A DNA stretch of 64,000 nucleotides from DATMNI01 sp963817515 (GCA_963817515.1 CAWFPJ010000012.1:62001-126000); one strand, 5' to 3'; shown: positions 1 through 10,063, numbered from the stretch's first letter. Notes: generated from the letters alone by a model not told the origin. Numbers and translations: made by a program.

Positions 1-141
1 ACTATCCTTCTCTCGCGCACCAGAGTGGTCCGTGAGATGGAGTCCGCACAGAATCCGCGTTACAAGGCCGTGCTGAACAAGGCCCTGGCGGATCTGGATG
101 CGCAACTTTCAACCTTCGCAACCTTCGCTACTGCAAAATAG
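1..141 (+). CDS. 3' end of a gene running in from the left edge
   Basis: Frame 1 is open from the first base to a TAG at 139-141 and gives 46 residues. The segment is rich in charged and Ala/Leu residues, consistent with a C-terminal helix, and ends in a short Thr-Phe-Ala repeat. That repeat comes from a 9-bp tandem duplication (aaccttcgc at 111-119 and 120-128). Too little is present to assign a family, and the rest lies outside the window. It reads in the same direction as the following gene, about 100 bp away. That it is coding is an inference from the uninterrupted frame. Confidence 0.45.
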   Translation, partial: TILLSRTRVVREMESAQNPRYKAVLNKALADLDAQLSTFATFATAK

Positions 142-242
142 CGAAACCGGCATATCGATCAGCTCAACGCCCCGCATCGCTTTCGCATGGGATGTAATGC
201 GGGGCACATCGCCTGGACTGCTAAATTAGCTATCATTCAGCC

Positions 243-1469
243 GTGTACCGGGCGATTGTCGGCCTGGCGGCGCTTATGTGTCCCGCGCTGCAGGCATATT
301 CCGTGCTCACGCACGAGGCTATCATCGACACGGCGTGGAATCAGAACATTCAGCCGCTGCTGCTGAAGCGCTTTCCCGACGCCTCCCCCAAGGACCTTGT
401 CCAGGCCCACGCCAATGCGTATGGCGGCTGCATCATCCAGGACATGGGTTACTATCCGTTCGGCAGCCATTTTTTTAGCGACCTGGTGCATTATGTGCGA
501 AGCGGCGACTTCATCCTCAACCTGGTGAAGGAATCGCAAACGCTCGACGAGTACGCCTTCGCTCTGGGCGCGCTGGCACACTATGCCGCGGATACGCAGG
601 GCCACAGCATTGCGGTCAACCGCTCGGTGCCGCTGGTATATCCCAAACTGGAGAAGAAGTTTGGACACGTGGTCACCTATGGCGACGATACTGTGTCGCA
701 CCTGAGAGTGGAATTCAGTTTCGATGTGCTGCAGGTGTCGCGCGGCAATTATGCTCCACAGTCATACCACGACTTTATAGGATTTCAGGTGTCGAGAGAG
801 ATTCTGGAGCGCGCCTTCCACGACACGTATTCGCTCGAGATGAAAGACGTCTTCGGAGATCTGGACCTGGCGCTGAGCACCTACCGCCACGCAGTGAGCA
901 GCCTGATGCCGGAAATGACCAGGGTGGCGTGGAACATGAAGAAGAAGGAGCTGCGGAAATCGCAGCCCAAGGTCAACCGCCGCGCGTTCGTATACAACCT
1001 GTCGAAGGCCAGTTATCGGAAAGAGTGGGATGGGAAGTATCAGAAGCCGGGCATTGGCACCAGGATTCTTTCCTTCCTGATTCGGATTCTGCCGAAAATC
1101 GGGCCGCTCAAAGCGCTTTCGTTCAGCCCGCCCACGCCGCAGACGGCCAGGATGTTTGAAGACAGCTTCGACCAGACTATGACGGAGTACCGCCGCCTTC
1201 TGGCCGACCAGGGCGCCGGCCGGCTGCAGCTTCCCAATCGCGACTTCGATACCGGAAAGCTCACGGCGCCGACCGAGTACGGCCTGGCGGACGACACTTT
1301 CGCCAAGCTGGTGCGGACGCTGGAAGAAAAGCATGCGGACGCGGTGGACCCGAGGCTGCGGCAAGTGGTGCTGGATTTTTATCGCAACCTGGACTTGCCA
1401 TTCACCACCAAGAAGGACCCCGAAGCGTGGCAGGCCACGCTGACCGCGCTGGCGAAGCTGAAGCAATGA
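243..1469 (+). CDS. secreted zinc-dependent phospholipase C-like protein
   Basis: The 408-residue product starts with a hydrophobic signal peptide (about residues 1-18, ending LQA). The next segment carries the spaced His/Asp ligands of the trinuclear-zinc phospholipase C/S1-P1 nuclease fold: H24 and D29, then H76, D80 and H83 in the HFFSDLVHY segment, then H113, D117 and H121 in AHYAADTQGH. Known members hydrolyse phospholipid head groups outside the cytoplasm. Here the substrate is unknown, and the part after residue 160 is not one I recognise. The start is GTG at 243 with no good Shine-Dalgarno; an in-frame ATG at 276 would cut into the signal peptide. It precedes lysA with a 37-bp gap and may be co-transcribed with it. 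Confidence 0.75.
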   Translation: MYRAIVGLAALMCPALQAYSVLTHEAIIDTAWNQNIQPLLLKRFPDASPKDLVQAHANAYGGCIIQDMGYYPFGSHFFSDLVHYVRSGDFILNLVKESQTLDEYAFALGALAHYAADTQGHSIAVNRSVPLVYPKLEKKFGHVVTYGDDTVSHLRVEFSFDVLQVSRGNYAPQSYHDFIGFQVSREILERAFHDTYSLEMKDVFGDLDLALSTYRHAVSSLMPEMTRVAWNMKKKELRKSQPKVNRRAFVYNLSKASYRKEWDGKYQKPGIGTRILSFLIRILPKIGPLKALSFSPPTPQTARMFEDSFDQTMTEYRRLLADQGAGRLQLPNRDFDTGKLTAPTEYGLADDTFAKLVRTLEEKHADAVDPRLRQVVLDFYRNLDLPFTTKKDPEAWQATLTALAKLKQ

Positions 1470-1506
1470 GTGGCATACTTTAGCTTCAGCTACTTCAGCC
1501 TGCGCA

Positions 1507-2745
1507 ATGTTCTCCTATTCGCAAAACGATCTTTATTGTGAGCAGGTGCCGCTGGCGGACCTGGCCCGCCGGTCCGGCACGCCGGCCTACGTGTATTCCA
1601 GCCAGTCCATTCTCAGCAACTACTGCGCCTATGACAAGGCTTTCGGCGGCCTGCCGCACGCCGTCTGCTTTGCGGTAAAAGCGAACTCATCGCTGGGGGT
1701 GCTGGCGCTGCTGGCGAAGGCCGGCGCGTGGTTCGACATCGTCTCCGGAGGCGAACTGTTCCGGGTTCTCAAGGCCGGCGGCGATCCTTCGAAGGTGGTT
1801 TTTTCGGGCGTGGGCAAGACGGCGGATGAAGTCGAATACGCGCTGGCCAGCGGAATCCACAGCTTCAACTGCGAATCCGAGGCGGAGCTGGCGCTCATCG
1901 ATGCCCTGGCGGGGCGGCGCGGCGTGAAGGCCGGCTTTGCGGTCCGCGTGAACCCCGATGTGGACGCGGCAACGCATCCTTATATCTCCACCGGTCTCAG
2001 CGAACACAAGTTCGGCATTGCCATCGCCCAGGCGGCGGCAGTGTACGACCGTTCGCGGCAGTATCGAAACCTCCTGGCCCACGGCGTAAGCTGCCACATC
2101 GGCTCGCAGATTCTGGACCCGAGCCCGATTCGCGAAGCCGTAGATAAAGTGTTGGCGCTGGCGAAGACTCTGCGCGCCGAAGGCCACCCGATCCGGCACC
2201 TGGATCTGGGCGGCGGCCTGGGGATTGCCTACCGTGCAGGCGAGGAAGCACCCGCGATCGGCGAGTTTATCGAAAGCCTGCGTGAGCGCTTGCGTGAAAG
2301 CGGGCTGTGCGTGATGGTGGAGCCTGGACGGTCCATTGTGGGGCCGGCTGGCGTGCTGCTGACGAGGGTGCTGTACCGGAAGCAGAGCGGGGCCAAGGAA
2401 TTCATTGTGGTGGATGCGGCCATGAACGATTTGATCCGGCCGGCGCTCTATCGCGCGCACCATGAGATTATTCCCGTGCGCAAGAATCCGCTGCCGCCGG
2501 TAAAGGCGGATGTGGTGGGGCCGGTCTGTGAAACCGGCGATTTCCTGGCGCGCGACCGCGAAATGGCCAATGTGATGCCCGGGGATTTTTTGGCGGTCTG
2601 TACCGCCGGGGCTTACGGATTTGTGCAGGCCTCGAATTACAATTCGCGGCCGCGGGGGCCGGAAGTGCTGGTGGAAGGCGCGGCGTGGCGGGTGATTCGG
2701 GCGCGCGAGAAATATGAGGACCTGGTGCGGGGGGAAGTGGTGTAG
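1507..2745 (+). CDS. lysA: diaminopimelate decarboxylase
   Basis: This PLP enzyme of fold type III decarboxylates meso-diaminopimelate to L-lysine, the last step of lysine synthesis, in the cytoplasm. The 412-residue length is normal for the family. Visible hallmarks are the PLP lysine in CFAVKANSS (K58), the HIGSQI segment, the phosphate-binding LDLGGGLGI loop, EPGRSIVGPAG, and the GPVCETGD motif whose Cys and Glu complete the active site across the dimer. The ATG at 1507 lies just upstream of the conserved N-terminal region and is the only reasonable start. A related ornithine/arginine decarboxylase is less likely because the CETGD and GGGLG pattern is typical of LysA. Confidence 0.93.
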   Translation: MFSYSQNDLYCEQVPLADLARRSGTPAYVYSSQSILSNYCAYDKAFGGLPHAVCFAVKANSSLGVLALLAKAGAWFDIVSGGELFRVLKAGGDPSKVVFSGVGKTADEVEYALASGIHSFNCESEAELALIDALAGRRGVKAGFAVRVNPDVDAATHPYISTGLSEHKFGIAIAQAAAVYDRSRQYRNLLAHGVSCHIGSQILDPSPIREAVDKVLALAKTLRAEGHPIRHLDLGGGLGIAYRAGEEAPAIGEFIESLRERLRESGLCVMVEPGRSIVGPAGVLLTRVLYRKQSGAKEFIVVDAAMNDLIRPALYRAHHEIIPVRKNPLPPVKADVVGPVCETGDFLARDREMANVMPGDFLAVCTAGAYGFVQASNYNSRPRGPEVLVEGAAWRVIRAREKYEDLVRGEVV

Positions 2746-2774
2746 CGCGTCTTTGCGTCAGACCGGGGAACATC

Positions 2775-2893
2775 TTCACCGCAGAGCCGCTGAGGCGCTG
2801 AGATAAGCGCAGAGGAAAGACAACGAGATATGGCATTTCTGTATAGGTCGGCTTCTCTACGTTTACTTTGCGGCTCCGCGGCTCTGCGGTGAA
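2775..2893. repeat. inverted repeat in the lysA-pyc gap
   Basis: A perfect 16-bp inverted repeat (ttcaccgcagagccgc at 2775-2790 and its reverse complement at 2878-2893) encloses about 87 bp. The left arm continues into a degenerate tgaggcgctgag stretch, and the right arm is preceded by a second partial copy of the gcggctc word. The arms lie between the lysA stop and the pyruvate carboxylase start, with the right arm 18 bp before the ATG. Sequences of this type occur as dispersed intergenic elements in some environmental bacterial genomes. Here only one copy is in view, so that it is a dispersed repeat is inference. Confidence 0.6.
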
Positions 2894-2911
2894 ATCGAAA
2901 GCTGGCAGCTC

Positions 2912-5900
2912 ATGAAGAAACTTCTTGCACTGAATCGCAGTGAAATTGCAATCCGCATTCTGCGCGCGGCCAACGAGCTGGGGCTGCGCACGGTGGCCAT
3001 CTATTCGCAGGAGGACCGGCTGGCGCTTCACCGGTTCAAGGCCGATGAGGCCTACCCTATCGGCGAGGGCAAGGGACCGGTGGAGGCGTATCTCGATGTG
3101 GAAGGAATCGTCGCGCTGGCAAAAGAAAAAGGCGTGGACGCGATTCATCCCGGGTACGGCTTTCTTTCCGAGAATCCGGCGCTGCCGCGTGCCTGCGAAC
3201 GGGCAGGCATCACATTTGTGGGACCGGGCGCGGAGCTGCTGGAATTGCTCGGCGATAAGACCGCGGCGCGGCGGCTGGCGCAGAAGGCCGGAATTCCGCG
3301 CGTGCCCGGATCCGAAGAGGCAGTGCGCAATCCGAAACAGGCGGAGAAGATTGCGGCGGAGATCGGGTATCCGCTGATTGTCAAGGCCGCGTTTGGCGGC
3401 GGCGGGCGCGGCATGCGCGTGGTGGAGAAGGCCGCCGATTTCCCCGGGAAGCTGGAAGAGGCGCGGCGCGAATCGGCCGCTGCGTTCGGCAACGATGCGG
3501 TTTTTCTGGAACGCTTCGTGCGCCGCGCCCGGCATATTGAAGTGCAGATTCTGGGCGACCGGCACGGCAATATTCTGCACCTGTATGAGCGCGACTGCTC
3601 AGTGCAGCGGCGGCATCAGAAAGTGGTGGAAGTGGCGCCCGCGGTTTCGCTGGATCCGCAGATCCGGAAGGCGCTGGCCGAGGCCGCGGTGGCATTGGCC
3701 AAAGCGGCGGGATACTACAACGCCGGCACGGTGGAATTTCTGGTGGATGGCGAGTCCGGCGAGTGGTTCTTTATTGAGGTGAACCCGCGGATTCAAGTGG
3801 AGCACACGGTCACCGAAATGGTTACCGGCATCGACCTGGTGCGCTCCCAGATCCAGGTGGCCCAGGGTTTGGACATGCACGGCGCCGAGATGAACCTGCC
3901 GCGCCAGGAGCAGATGCCGCTGTACGGGTACGCGTTGCAGTGCCGCATTACCACGGAGGATCCGGCCAACGGTTTCGTGCCGGACTACGGCAAGATTCAT
4001 ACCTACCGGTCGCCGGCGGGTTTCGGTATTCGCCTGGACGGCGGATCGGCCTATAGCGGCGCGGTGATCACGCCGTATTACGATTCGCTGCTGGTGAAGA
4101 CCACGGCTTGGGGGCGCGAGTTCCGTCACGCCTGCCAGAGGATGGACCGCAGCCTGCGCGAGTTCCGCGTGCGCGGCGTGAAGACCAACATCCCGTTCCT
4201 GGAGAACGTGGTCAACCACCCGGACTTTCAGGCCGGCCATGTCAACACGCGGTGGCTGGAAGAGACGCCGGAACTTTTCCGCTTCGTGGTGCGCAAGGAC
4301 CGCGCCACCAGGCTGCTGAGCTACGTGGGCGACGTAATCGTGAATGGCAATCCGGCGGTTGCGGGGAAGCCTTGCCCGCCGAAACTGCGGACGCCGCCGG
4401 TACCGCAGCATGAGGCATCGGCGCCGCCCGATGGGACGCGGCAGCTTCTGACACAACTGGGGCCGGAGAAGTTCGCCGAATGGATGGGGCAACAGAAGCG
4501 GCTGCTGATCACCGACACCACCTTCCGCGATGCGCACCAATCGCTGCTGGCCACGCGCGTGCGGACGCATGACATGCTGGCGATCTCGAACTACGTAGCG
4601 CACCGGCTGCACAACCTGTTCAGCCTGGAGATGTGGGGCGGCGCCACGTTCGACGTGACCATGCGGTTTCTGCATGAGGATCCGTTTGCGCGGCTGCGCC
4701 AGCTGCGGGCTGCCATACCGAATATCTGCTTTCAGATGCTGCTGCGAGCGTCAAATGCAGTCGGTTACACGGCGTATCCGGACAACGTGGTGGCGGAGTT
4801 CATCTATGAGGCCTCGGCGCAGGGGATGGACATTTTCCGCATTTTCGATTCGTTGAACTGGCTGCCGAACATGAAGGCTTCGATGGCGGCAGTGCGTAAG
4901 ACGAGGTCGGTGTGCGAGGCCGCCATCTGTTATACGGGCGACATTCTGGACCCCAGGCGCGACAAGTATTCGCTGGCGTACTACGTGCGCATGGCGAAGG
5001 AGCTTGAAAAGATGGGCGCCCACGTACTGGCCATCAAGGACATGGCCGGACTGTGCAAGCCCTACGCCGCGGAAAAACTGGTGAAGGCGCTACGGCAGGA
5101 GCTGGGGATTCCAATCCATTTCCACACGCACGATACCAGCGGGATCAACGCGGCGTCCGTTTTGAAGGCAGCCGAGGCTGGTGTCCACGCGGCCGATGCG
5201 GCGGTGGCTTCGATGAGCGGCGGCACGAGTCAGCCGAACCTGAATTCGATTGTGGCGGCACTGAACCATACCAGGCGCGCGACGGGGTTGGACCTGGAAG
5301 CCCTGAATCAGTACGCGGATTACTGGGAAGTGGTGCGCGAATACTACGCGCCCTTCGATACCGGCCCGAAATCGGGTTCGGCGGAGGTCTATATCCATGA
5401 GATGCCGGGCGGGCAGTATACCAATCTCAAGGAGCAGGCGGAATCCATGGGCCTGGGCGCGCGGTGGCATGATATTGCGCAGACCTATGCCGACGTAAAC
5501 TTTGCGTTTGGCGACATTGTGAAGGTGACGCCCTCAAGCAAAGTGGTGGGCGATATGGCGATTTTCCTGGTCAACCAGAAATTGACCGTGGAGCAGTTCG
5601 AGCGGCTGACGCCGGACCATAACCTGACGCTGCCAAGTTCGGTGATCGACATGTTTTCGGGATCGTTGGGCGAGCCGGACGGCGGTTGGCCGAAGAAGCT
5701 GCAGAAGATCATCTTGCGCGGCAGCAAGGCCCGGCGGGGGCGGCCCGGCGCGAATTTACCTCCAGTGAACCTGCAGGAGACCGCGGCGGTGCTGGAGAAG
5801 AAGATCGGGCGGCGGCCGGCGCCGGACGAAGTGCTCAGCTACCTGATGTACCCGGACGTATTTTTGAAATTCGCCAAAGCGCGGCAGGTTTATGGCGACG

Positions 5901-6349
5901 TGGAAGTACTGCCCACGCCCCAGTTTTATTACGGGATGGATCGCGGCGACGAGATGGCGGTGGAACTGGAACCGGGCAAAGCGCTGGTGATCAAGTTTCT
6001 GACGGTGGGTGAGCCGCATCCGGACGGCACCCGCACGGCGTTCTTCGAATTGAACGGGCAGCCGCGGGAGGTAACGGTTCGCGACCGGAAGCTGACGGTG
6101 ACGGAGGCCGCCAAGCCGAAAGCCGATCCCAACCAACCGGGACAGATCGGCGCGCCCATCCCGGGGATCGTTTCCACGGTGGCGGTGGCAATGAACCAGC
6201 AGTTGAAAAAGGGCGACCGGCTGCTGGTGATGGAGGCCATGAAAATGCAGAGCACGGTGTACGCGCCCGTTGCGGGCATCGTGAAGCTGCTGCTTGTGCA
6301 GCCTGGGCAGCACGTAGAGGCTAAGGACTTGCTGCTGGTGATCGAGTAG
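2912..6349 (+). CDS. pyc: pyruvate carboxylase, single-chain
   Basis: Pyruvate carboxylase fixes bicarbonate onto pyruvate to give oxaloacetate, replenishing the TCA cycle. All three functional parts are present in one 1145-residue chain. The N-terminal biotin carboxylase (about 1-450) has the ATP-grasp loop GGGGRGMRVV and the FIEVNPRIQVEHTVTE signature. The carboxyltransferase TIM barrel (about 525-800) begins at LLITDTTFRDAHQSLLATR and contains the HFHTHDT metal-ligand motif. The C-terminal biotinyl domain carries the biotin lysine K1111 in MEAMKMQ. Length matches the family. The ATG at 2912 is 166 bp after lysA, and the upstream Shine-Dalgarno is weak. No lesions are seen. Confidence 0.96.
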   Translation: MKKLLALNRSEIAIRILRAANELGLRTVAIYSQEDRLALHRFKADEAYPIGEGKGPVEAYLDVEGIVALAKEKGVDAIHPGYGFLSENPALPRACERAGITFVGPGAELLELLGDKTAARRLAQKAGIPRVPGSEEAVRNPKQAEKIAAEIGYPLIVKAAFGGGGRGMRVVEKAADFPGKLEEARRESAAAFGNDAVFLERFVRRARHIEVQILGDRHGNILHLYERDCSVQRRHQKVVEVAPAVSLDPQIRKALAEAAVALAKAAGYYNAGTVEFLVDGESGEWFFIEVNPRIQVEHTVTEMVTGIDLVRSQIQVAQGLDMHGAEMNLPRQEQMPLYGYALQCRITTEDPANGFVPDYGKIHTYRSPAGFGIRLDGGSAYSGAVITPYYDSLLVKTTAWGREFRHACQRMDRSLREFRVRGVKTNIPFLENVVNHPDFQAGHVNTRWLEETPELFRFVVRKDRATRLLSYVGDVIVNGNPAVAGKPCPPKLRTPPVPQHEASAPPDGTRQLLTQLGPEKFAEWMGQQKRLLITDTTFRDAHQSLLATRVRTHDMLAISNYVAHRLHNLFSLEMWGGATFDVTMRFLHEDPFARLRQLRAAIPNICFQMLLRASNAVGYTAYPDNVVAEFIYEASAQGMDIFRIFDSLNWLPNMKASMAAVRKTRSVCEAAICYTGDILDPRRDKYSLAYYVRMAKELEKMGAHVLAIKDMAGLCKPYAAEKLVKALRQELGIPIHFHTHDTSGINAASVLKAAEAGVHAADAAVASMSGGTSQPNLNSIVAALNHTRRATGLDLEALNQYADYWEVVREYYAPFDTGPKSGSAEVYIHEMPGGQYTNLKEQAESMGLGARWHDIAQTYADVNFAFGDIVKVTPSSKVVGDMAIFLVNQKLTVEQFERLTPDHNLTLPSSVIDMFSGSLGEPDGGWPKKLQKIILRGSKARRGRPGANLPPVNLQETAAVLEKKIGRRPAPDEVLSYLMYPDVFLKFAKARQVYGDVEVLPTPQFYYGMDRGDEMAVELEPGKALVIKFLTVGEPHPDGTRTAFFELNGQPREVTVRDRKLTVTEAAKPKADPNQPGQIGAPIPGIVSTVAVAMNQQLKKGDRLLVMEAMKMQSTVYAPVAGIVKLLLVQPGQHVEAKDLLLVIE

Positions 6350-6361
6350 CAGAGGGCTAAG

Positions 6362-6781
6362 CGCTGTACGCCGCCAAATAGTATTCAGCGGTTAGCATTT
6401 TCTCATTGAAGGATGAGCCTGAAGCCGGCAGAATAGGGGATCGGGAGATGGGTGCCCTTTCTGGTGATATTTTGACGTCCGTGGCCGACCAATGGGAGGC
6501 ACGCGCCCACTCTCACAGGCTCGGCAAGTACAACTTCGCGACGCTCGACCGGTTCTGTCGACCTCATCCTGAAAACTGGCGCGAAGCCGCTCGTGAACAT
6601 CGATTTCAATCGCCATCGGTGTATTTGGCCTCAGCGAACTTTGCAACCCGCTGATCTCGTGCAGTGCGCTTTTGCAGCAGGGAATCCGAGACATTTCGTC
6701 TCAACCACCAAAGGTGTTTTAGGCGGCTGCAGGTCGCTGGAACAGCAGGGAAGGGCCTGCGATTCCAGCGACCCGCGGACG
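6362..6781. other. unassigned stretch between pyc and a TonB receptor
   Basis: About 420 bp with no gene I can support. Overlapping open frames on both strands (for example 6406-6654 plus and 6392-6694 minus) have no signal peptide, recognisable motif or convincing ribosome-binding site. Their mutual overlap suggests at least all but one are chance frames. The minus-strand frame has two Cys-x-Cys/Cys-x-x-Cys-like pairs, so a decayed gene or an insertion-element remnant is possible but unproven. Confidence 0.3.
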
Positions 6782-9700
6782 TCAGAATGAGTACTTCAGC
6801 CCTGCCTGAACCACGCGATTGCTAACGACAGTCGTAATCGCCGCGGCCGAGCCCGGGCCGGCGTCGATGTTCATATTTGGGTTGCCCCAATTCGGGTGGT
6901 TCGCGGCATTGAAAGCTTCGAAACGCAGTTGCACCTTCTGCCGCTCGGTAATGTTGAAGATCTTGCGCAAGCCAAGGTCCAGGTTGATCAATCCCGGCCC
7001 GACGATGATACCGTACCCGGAGTTGCCGAACGAGTAAGTCGGGTCGTCCACGAATGCGTTGAGGTTGAACCACCCGCGAAGCGACCTCTGGCTGCCCGTC
7101 AGATTGCCATTCCCGAGCCGGTTGGGGAGATCTGTACTCGCCCCGGTGTTGGAAGAGTCGTAACTCATCGTCGGGGTCAACGGGGACCCTGTGTACATAG
7201 TGAAGATGCCCGACCAATGCCATCCGCCCACAATCAGATCGAGCACCTTGCTGTTGTTCACGAGGGACGTGCCCTTGCCAAAGGGCAGCTGATAATCGAA
7301 GCTCGTCACCCAGTTGCCCTTCCTATAGAAACTGGACGGTTGTTTGAGCAAATGCAGGTTATAGTTGTCCTCCGCGCCGCAGCCGATGTTACAGTCTTGC
7401 ATGGCTCTGCCGTACGTGAGGGAACTCAGGAGATACAACCCGTGGCTCAGATGCTTATCCACCTTCACTTGCAGCGAATGGAAGGTGGACCAACCCTTCA
7501 TCCCAAGCGTAGAGAACGTCCCGTACAGCGGATAGGGGCGGCGCGACTGGACATCGCCGGGGCCAGGTATCATGACCTGATTATTGTTGGTCGAGGCTTG
7601 CAGATCCACGCCCTTCGTGCCCACGTAGGCGACTTCGAGCGACATCGCGCCCGGCAGCGCCCGTTGCACCGTCGCGTTCCAATCTTGGATGTAGGGAGTC
7701 TTGTCGTGCCAGTCTATGCTGGTCACCTTGGGGAAAACTGCCTGGGCCACATTTATCGGAGGAAACCCTTGGGGCAGCGTCAGTAATCCGCCATTTCCGT
7801 TTGAAGCGGGCGTCACGCCGTTGCCGGTGAACGAGGGCTCGTAGTTGAACGGCAGATTGTACTGAAGCTGGTTACTCCCCTCCCGATCCTCCTGCCCGGT
7901 GTAGAAGATGCCGTACGCGGCGCGGACCACGGTTTTTTCGAACGGAGTGTACGCCAGCCCGATGCGGGGCGCAAAGTTGGTTTTCGACATGGTGTTTAGC
8001 GCGTCCATGTTTCCTTGGACACAAAACGCACAGCCGTTTGCCCCAGTCGACCCCGCCACCACCAACTGGGCGGTAGCATAGTTGAAATTGCTCTGTTTGT
8101 TGTGCACGTCGAGAACCGGCGAGTAGTACTCATACCGCAGGCCCAGGTTCAACGTCAGATTGTGACTGACCTTCCAGTCATCCTGGATGAACAGAGACGG
8201 CACGTGCTGGCGGTCGGCCAGGTATGCAGGCGTATCGATATAAGAGCTCTGCGGAATACCCAGCAGCAGATCGGCCAGGGCGTTGCCGCCGCTGGCGCCC
8301 GTTTGGCTCGTATATTGCCCGTTAAAACTAAACTGGCCGCGCAGGTCGTTGAGTTGGAAGAGGTTGAATTGGGACCAGCGGAACTCTCCGCCCAGCCGGA
8401 TGGTATGGCTGCCACGGAGCAGGTTCAGCGTATCCCGGATCTCCCGTTCCGAGCTGCTGAGCCAAGTGGGCGTATCCGTACCCAGCCCCATGGTGCTGTA
8501 GCTGCTGACAGATATACTGGGAGTTCCCTGGTAGGACGGATCCGCTTGAACGCCAGGGATCTGCAGATTGCTCGGTAACGGTTGATACCCGCCATCCGGC
8601 ACGCCTACGTGCTGGTAATACCAGTTGAAGCCGGCTCGAAATTCGTTGAGCGTGCTCGGCGTGAAGATATGGGTCTCGCCCACCGAGGCGCCCATTTTGG
8701 GCTCGAACACGTTCCCGGCTCTGTAGCCGCAACCGCAGGCCAAGCCTGGCATGTTGTGAGGCGTAAATGTAGTCTGGCCGCTCTGCGAATATCGGGCGAA
8801 AATCGAATCGGCATCGGACATCTTGTAATCGATGCGTCCATCGCCCTGCATGAACTGGTTGGTGCCCGTCGGCTGGAGGATGTAATTGTTGGTCACCGCT
8901 CCCGCCACATTAGCCTGCGGATACAAAGCCGCATATGCCAACCCGATGGGCGAGATTTCACTCATCGGAATGATATTGTTCGGGTATGGCTGGCGCACAC
9001 CAGCGGCATTGATGGTATTCGGGTCATAGATGGTTTTGACCCCCGAGATGCCTCCCGAGAAATTACCGGTGGCTTCGTTAAAAACTGGCACGGAGGACTT
9101 GACCACCGTGGGCGTATGCGTGACGGTATACTGCCAGTCCCCAAAAAAGAACAGCTTATTCTTGATGATCGGTAAACCCAGCGTCGCGCCCGGCTGGTTG
9201 TACTTGGTGGAGAGCGCCCTGGTGGTGGCGAAAAAGCTCTGCGCGTTTAGATAGGCGTTTTGGTAGAACTCAAACGCCGAGCCGTGAATCTGGTTGGTTC
9301 CGGACTTGATGACCACGTTGACCGCCGCGCCGCCGGCGCGGCCGAATTCGGCGTCATAGCTGCTGGTCTGAATCTTGAACTCGGCGATGGCGTCCAGGTT
9401 TACGTCGAGAGCGTAGGCGCGGTTGTCGTTCGAGTTATTGTCGACGCCGTCAAGCATGAAATTGTTCATGCCGACGTGCGCGCCGTTGGCCGAAAACGAG
9501 ATCCCGGATCCGACGGACGAAAACGTGACCGCGCCTCCGATCAGGCCCGGAGTCAGTGACAGCATGCCGAGGTAGTTCCGGCCGTTGAGCGGCATATCCT
9601 GAGTCTGTTGCTCGGTAATGACCTGCCCCAGTGCGGAGGTATCCGTCTGGATGGGCTGTACTTCTCCGGTCACCACCACGTGCTCCGTCTGGCCTCCGAC

Positions 9701-10063
9701 CTCCATGGGAGCGTCTACGCGCAACCGGTCCTGCACCTGTAGTGTAATCCCGCTGCGTGTATAAGTCTTGAACCCCGGCGCTGTGACGTTCACCGAGTAA
9801 ATGCCGACCTTGAGCGGCGGCGAAACATAATTGCCTTGCCCGCCCGCGATGGCGTTGTAGACGATGTTGGTTTGCGTTTCCGTAATCGTCACGGCCGCGT
9901 TGGGAATCGCCGCTCCAGTGGCGTCCCTGACGGTGCCTTCAATAATTCCGTTATCCAACTGGGCCAGCGCCGGCACAGCCATCAAGTTCACCAGTACCAG
10001 CGCCACCACGAAACTCATCCACAGATGCAACTGTCTCATTTGTTTTGTGCAACCCCTCTCCAT
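6782..10063 (-). CDS. Oar-like TonB-dependent receptor with carboxypeptidase-regulatory N-domain
   Basis: The 1093-residue product is an outer-membrane protein of the large Oar-like type that is very abundant in Solibacter relatives. After a signal peptide (ending VPALAQ) comes a CarboxypepD_reg Ig-like domain beginning GIIEGTVRDATGAAIPNAAV. The plug follows, with the MPLNGRNYLGMLSLTPG segment typical of the family, then a long beta-barrel rich in Tyr, Asn and Gly that ends in a terminal aromatic (KYSF). Such receptors are presumed to import or bind large substrates using TonB energy; the ligand cannot be read from the sequence. An internal ATG at 10039 begins exactly at the signal peptide and is preceded by ggagagg, so the true start may be there. 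The gene is divergent from the cytochrome gene. Confidence 0.88.
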   Translation of the reverse strand: MERGCTKQMRQLHLWMSFVVALVLVNLMAVPALAQLDNGIIEGTVRDATGAAIPNAAVTITETQTNIVYNAIAGGQGNYVSPPLKVGIYSVNVTAPGFKTYTRSGITLQVQDRLRVDAPMEVGGQTEHVVVTGEVQPIQTDTSALGQVITEQQTQDMPLNGRNYLGMLSLTPGLIGGAVTFSSVGSGISFSANGAHVGMNNFMLDGVDNNSNDNRAYALDVNLDAIAEFKIQTSSYDAEFGRAGGAAVNVVIKSGTNQIHGSAFEFYQNAYLNAQSFFATTRALSTKYNQPGATLGLPIIKNKLFFFGDWQYTVTHTPTVVKSSVPVFNEATGNFSGGISGVKTIYDPNTINAAGVRQPYPNNIIPMSEISPIGLAYAALYPQANVAGAVTNNYILQPTGTNQFMQGDGRIDYKMSDADSIFARYSQSGQTTFTPHNMPGLACGCGYRAGNVFEPKMGASVGETHIFTPSTLNEFRAGFNWYYQHVGVPDGGYQPLPSNLQIPGVQADPSYQGTPSISVSSYSTMGLGTDTPTWLSSSEREIRDTLNLLRGSHTIRLGGEFRWSQFNLFQLNDLRGQFSFNGQYTSQTGASGGNALADLLLGIPQSSYIDTPAYLADRQHVPSLFIQDDWKVSHNLTLNLGLRYEYYSPVLDVHNKQSNFNYATAQLVVAGSTGANGCAFCVQGNMDALNTMSKTNFAPRIGLAYTPFEKTVVRAAYGIFYTGQEDREGSNQLQYNLPFNYEPSFTGNGVTPASNGNGGLLTLPQGFPPINVAQAVFPKVTSIDWHDKTPYIQDWNATVQRALPGAMSLEVAYVGTKGVDLQASTNNNQVMIPGPGDVQSRRPYPLYGTFSTLGMKGWSTFHSLQVKVDKHLSHGLYLLSSLTYGRAMQDCNIGCGAEDNYNLHLLKQPSSFYRKGNWVTSFDYQLPFGKGTSLVNNSKVLDLIVGGWHWSGIFTMYTGSPLTPTMSYDSSNTGASTDLPNRLGNGNLTGSQRSLRGWFNLNAFVDDPTYSFGNSGYGIIVGPGLINLDLGLRKIFNITERQKVQLRFEAFNAANHPNWGNPNMNIDAGPGSAAAITTVVSNRVVQAGLKYSF

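Noticed and set aside
2468..5470. Long minus-strand open frames across lysA and pyc
   Set aside because: They are antisense shadows in a GC-rich coding region: the plus strand has unbroken family motifs, and the minus frames lack signals and motifs and are rich in Arg, Pro and Ala.
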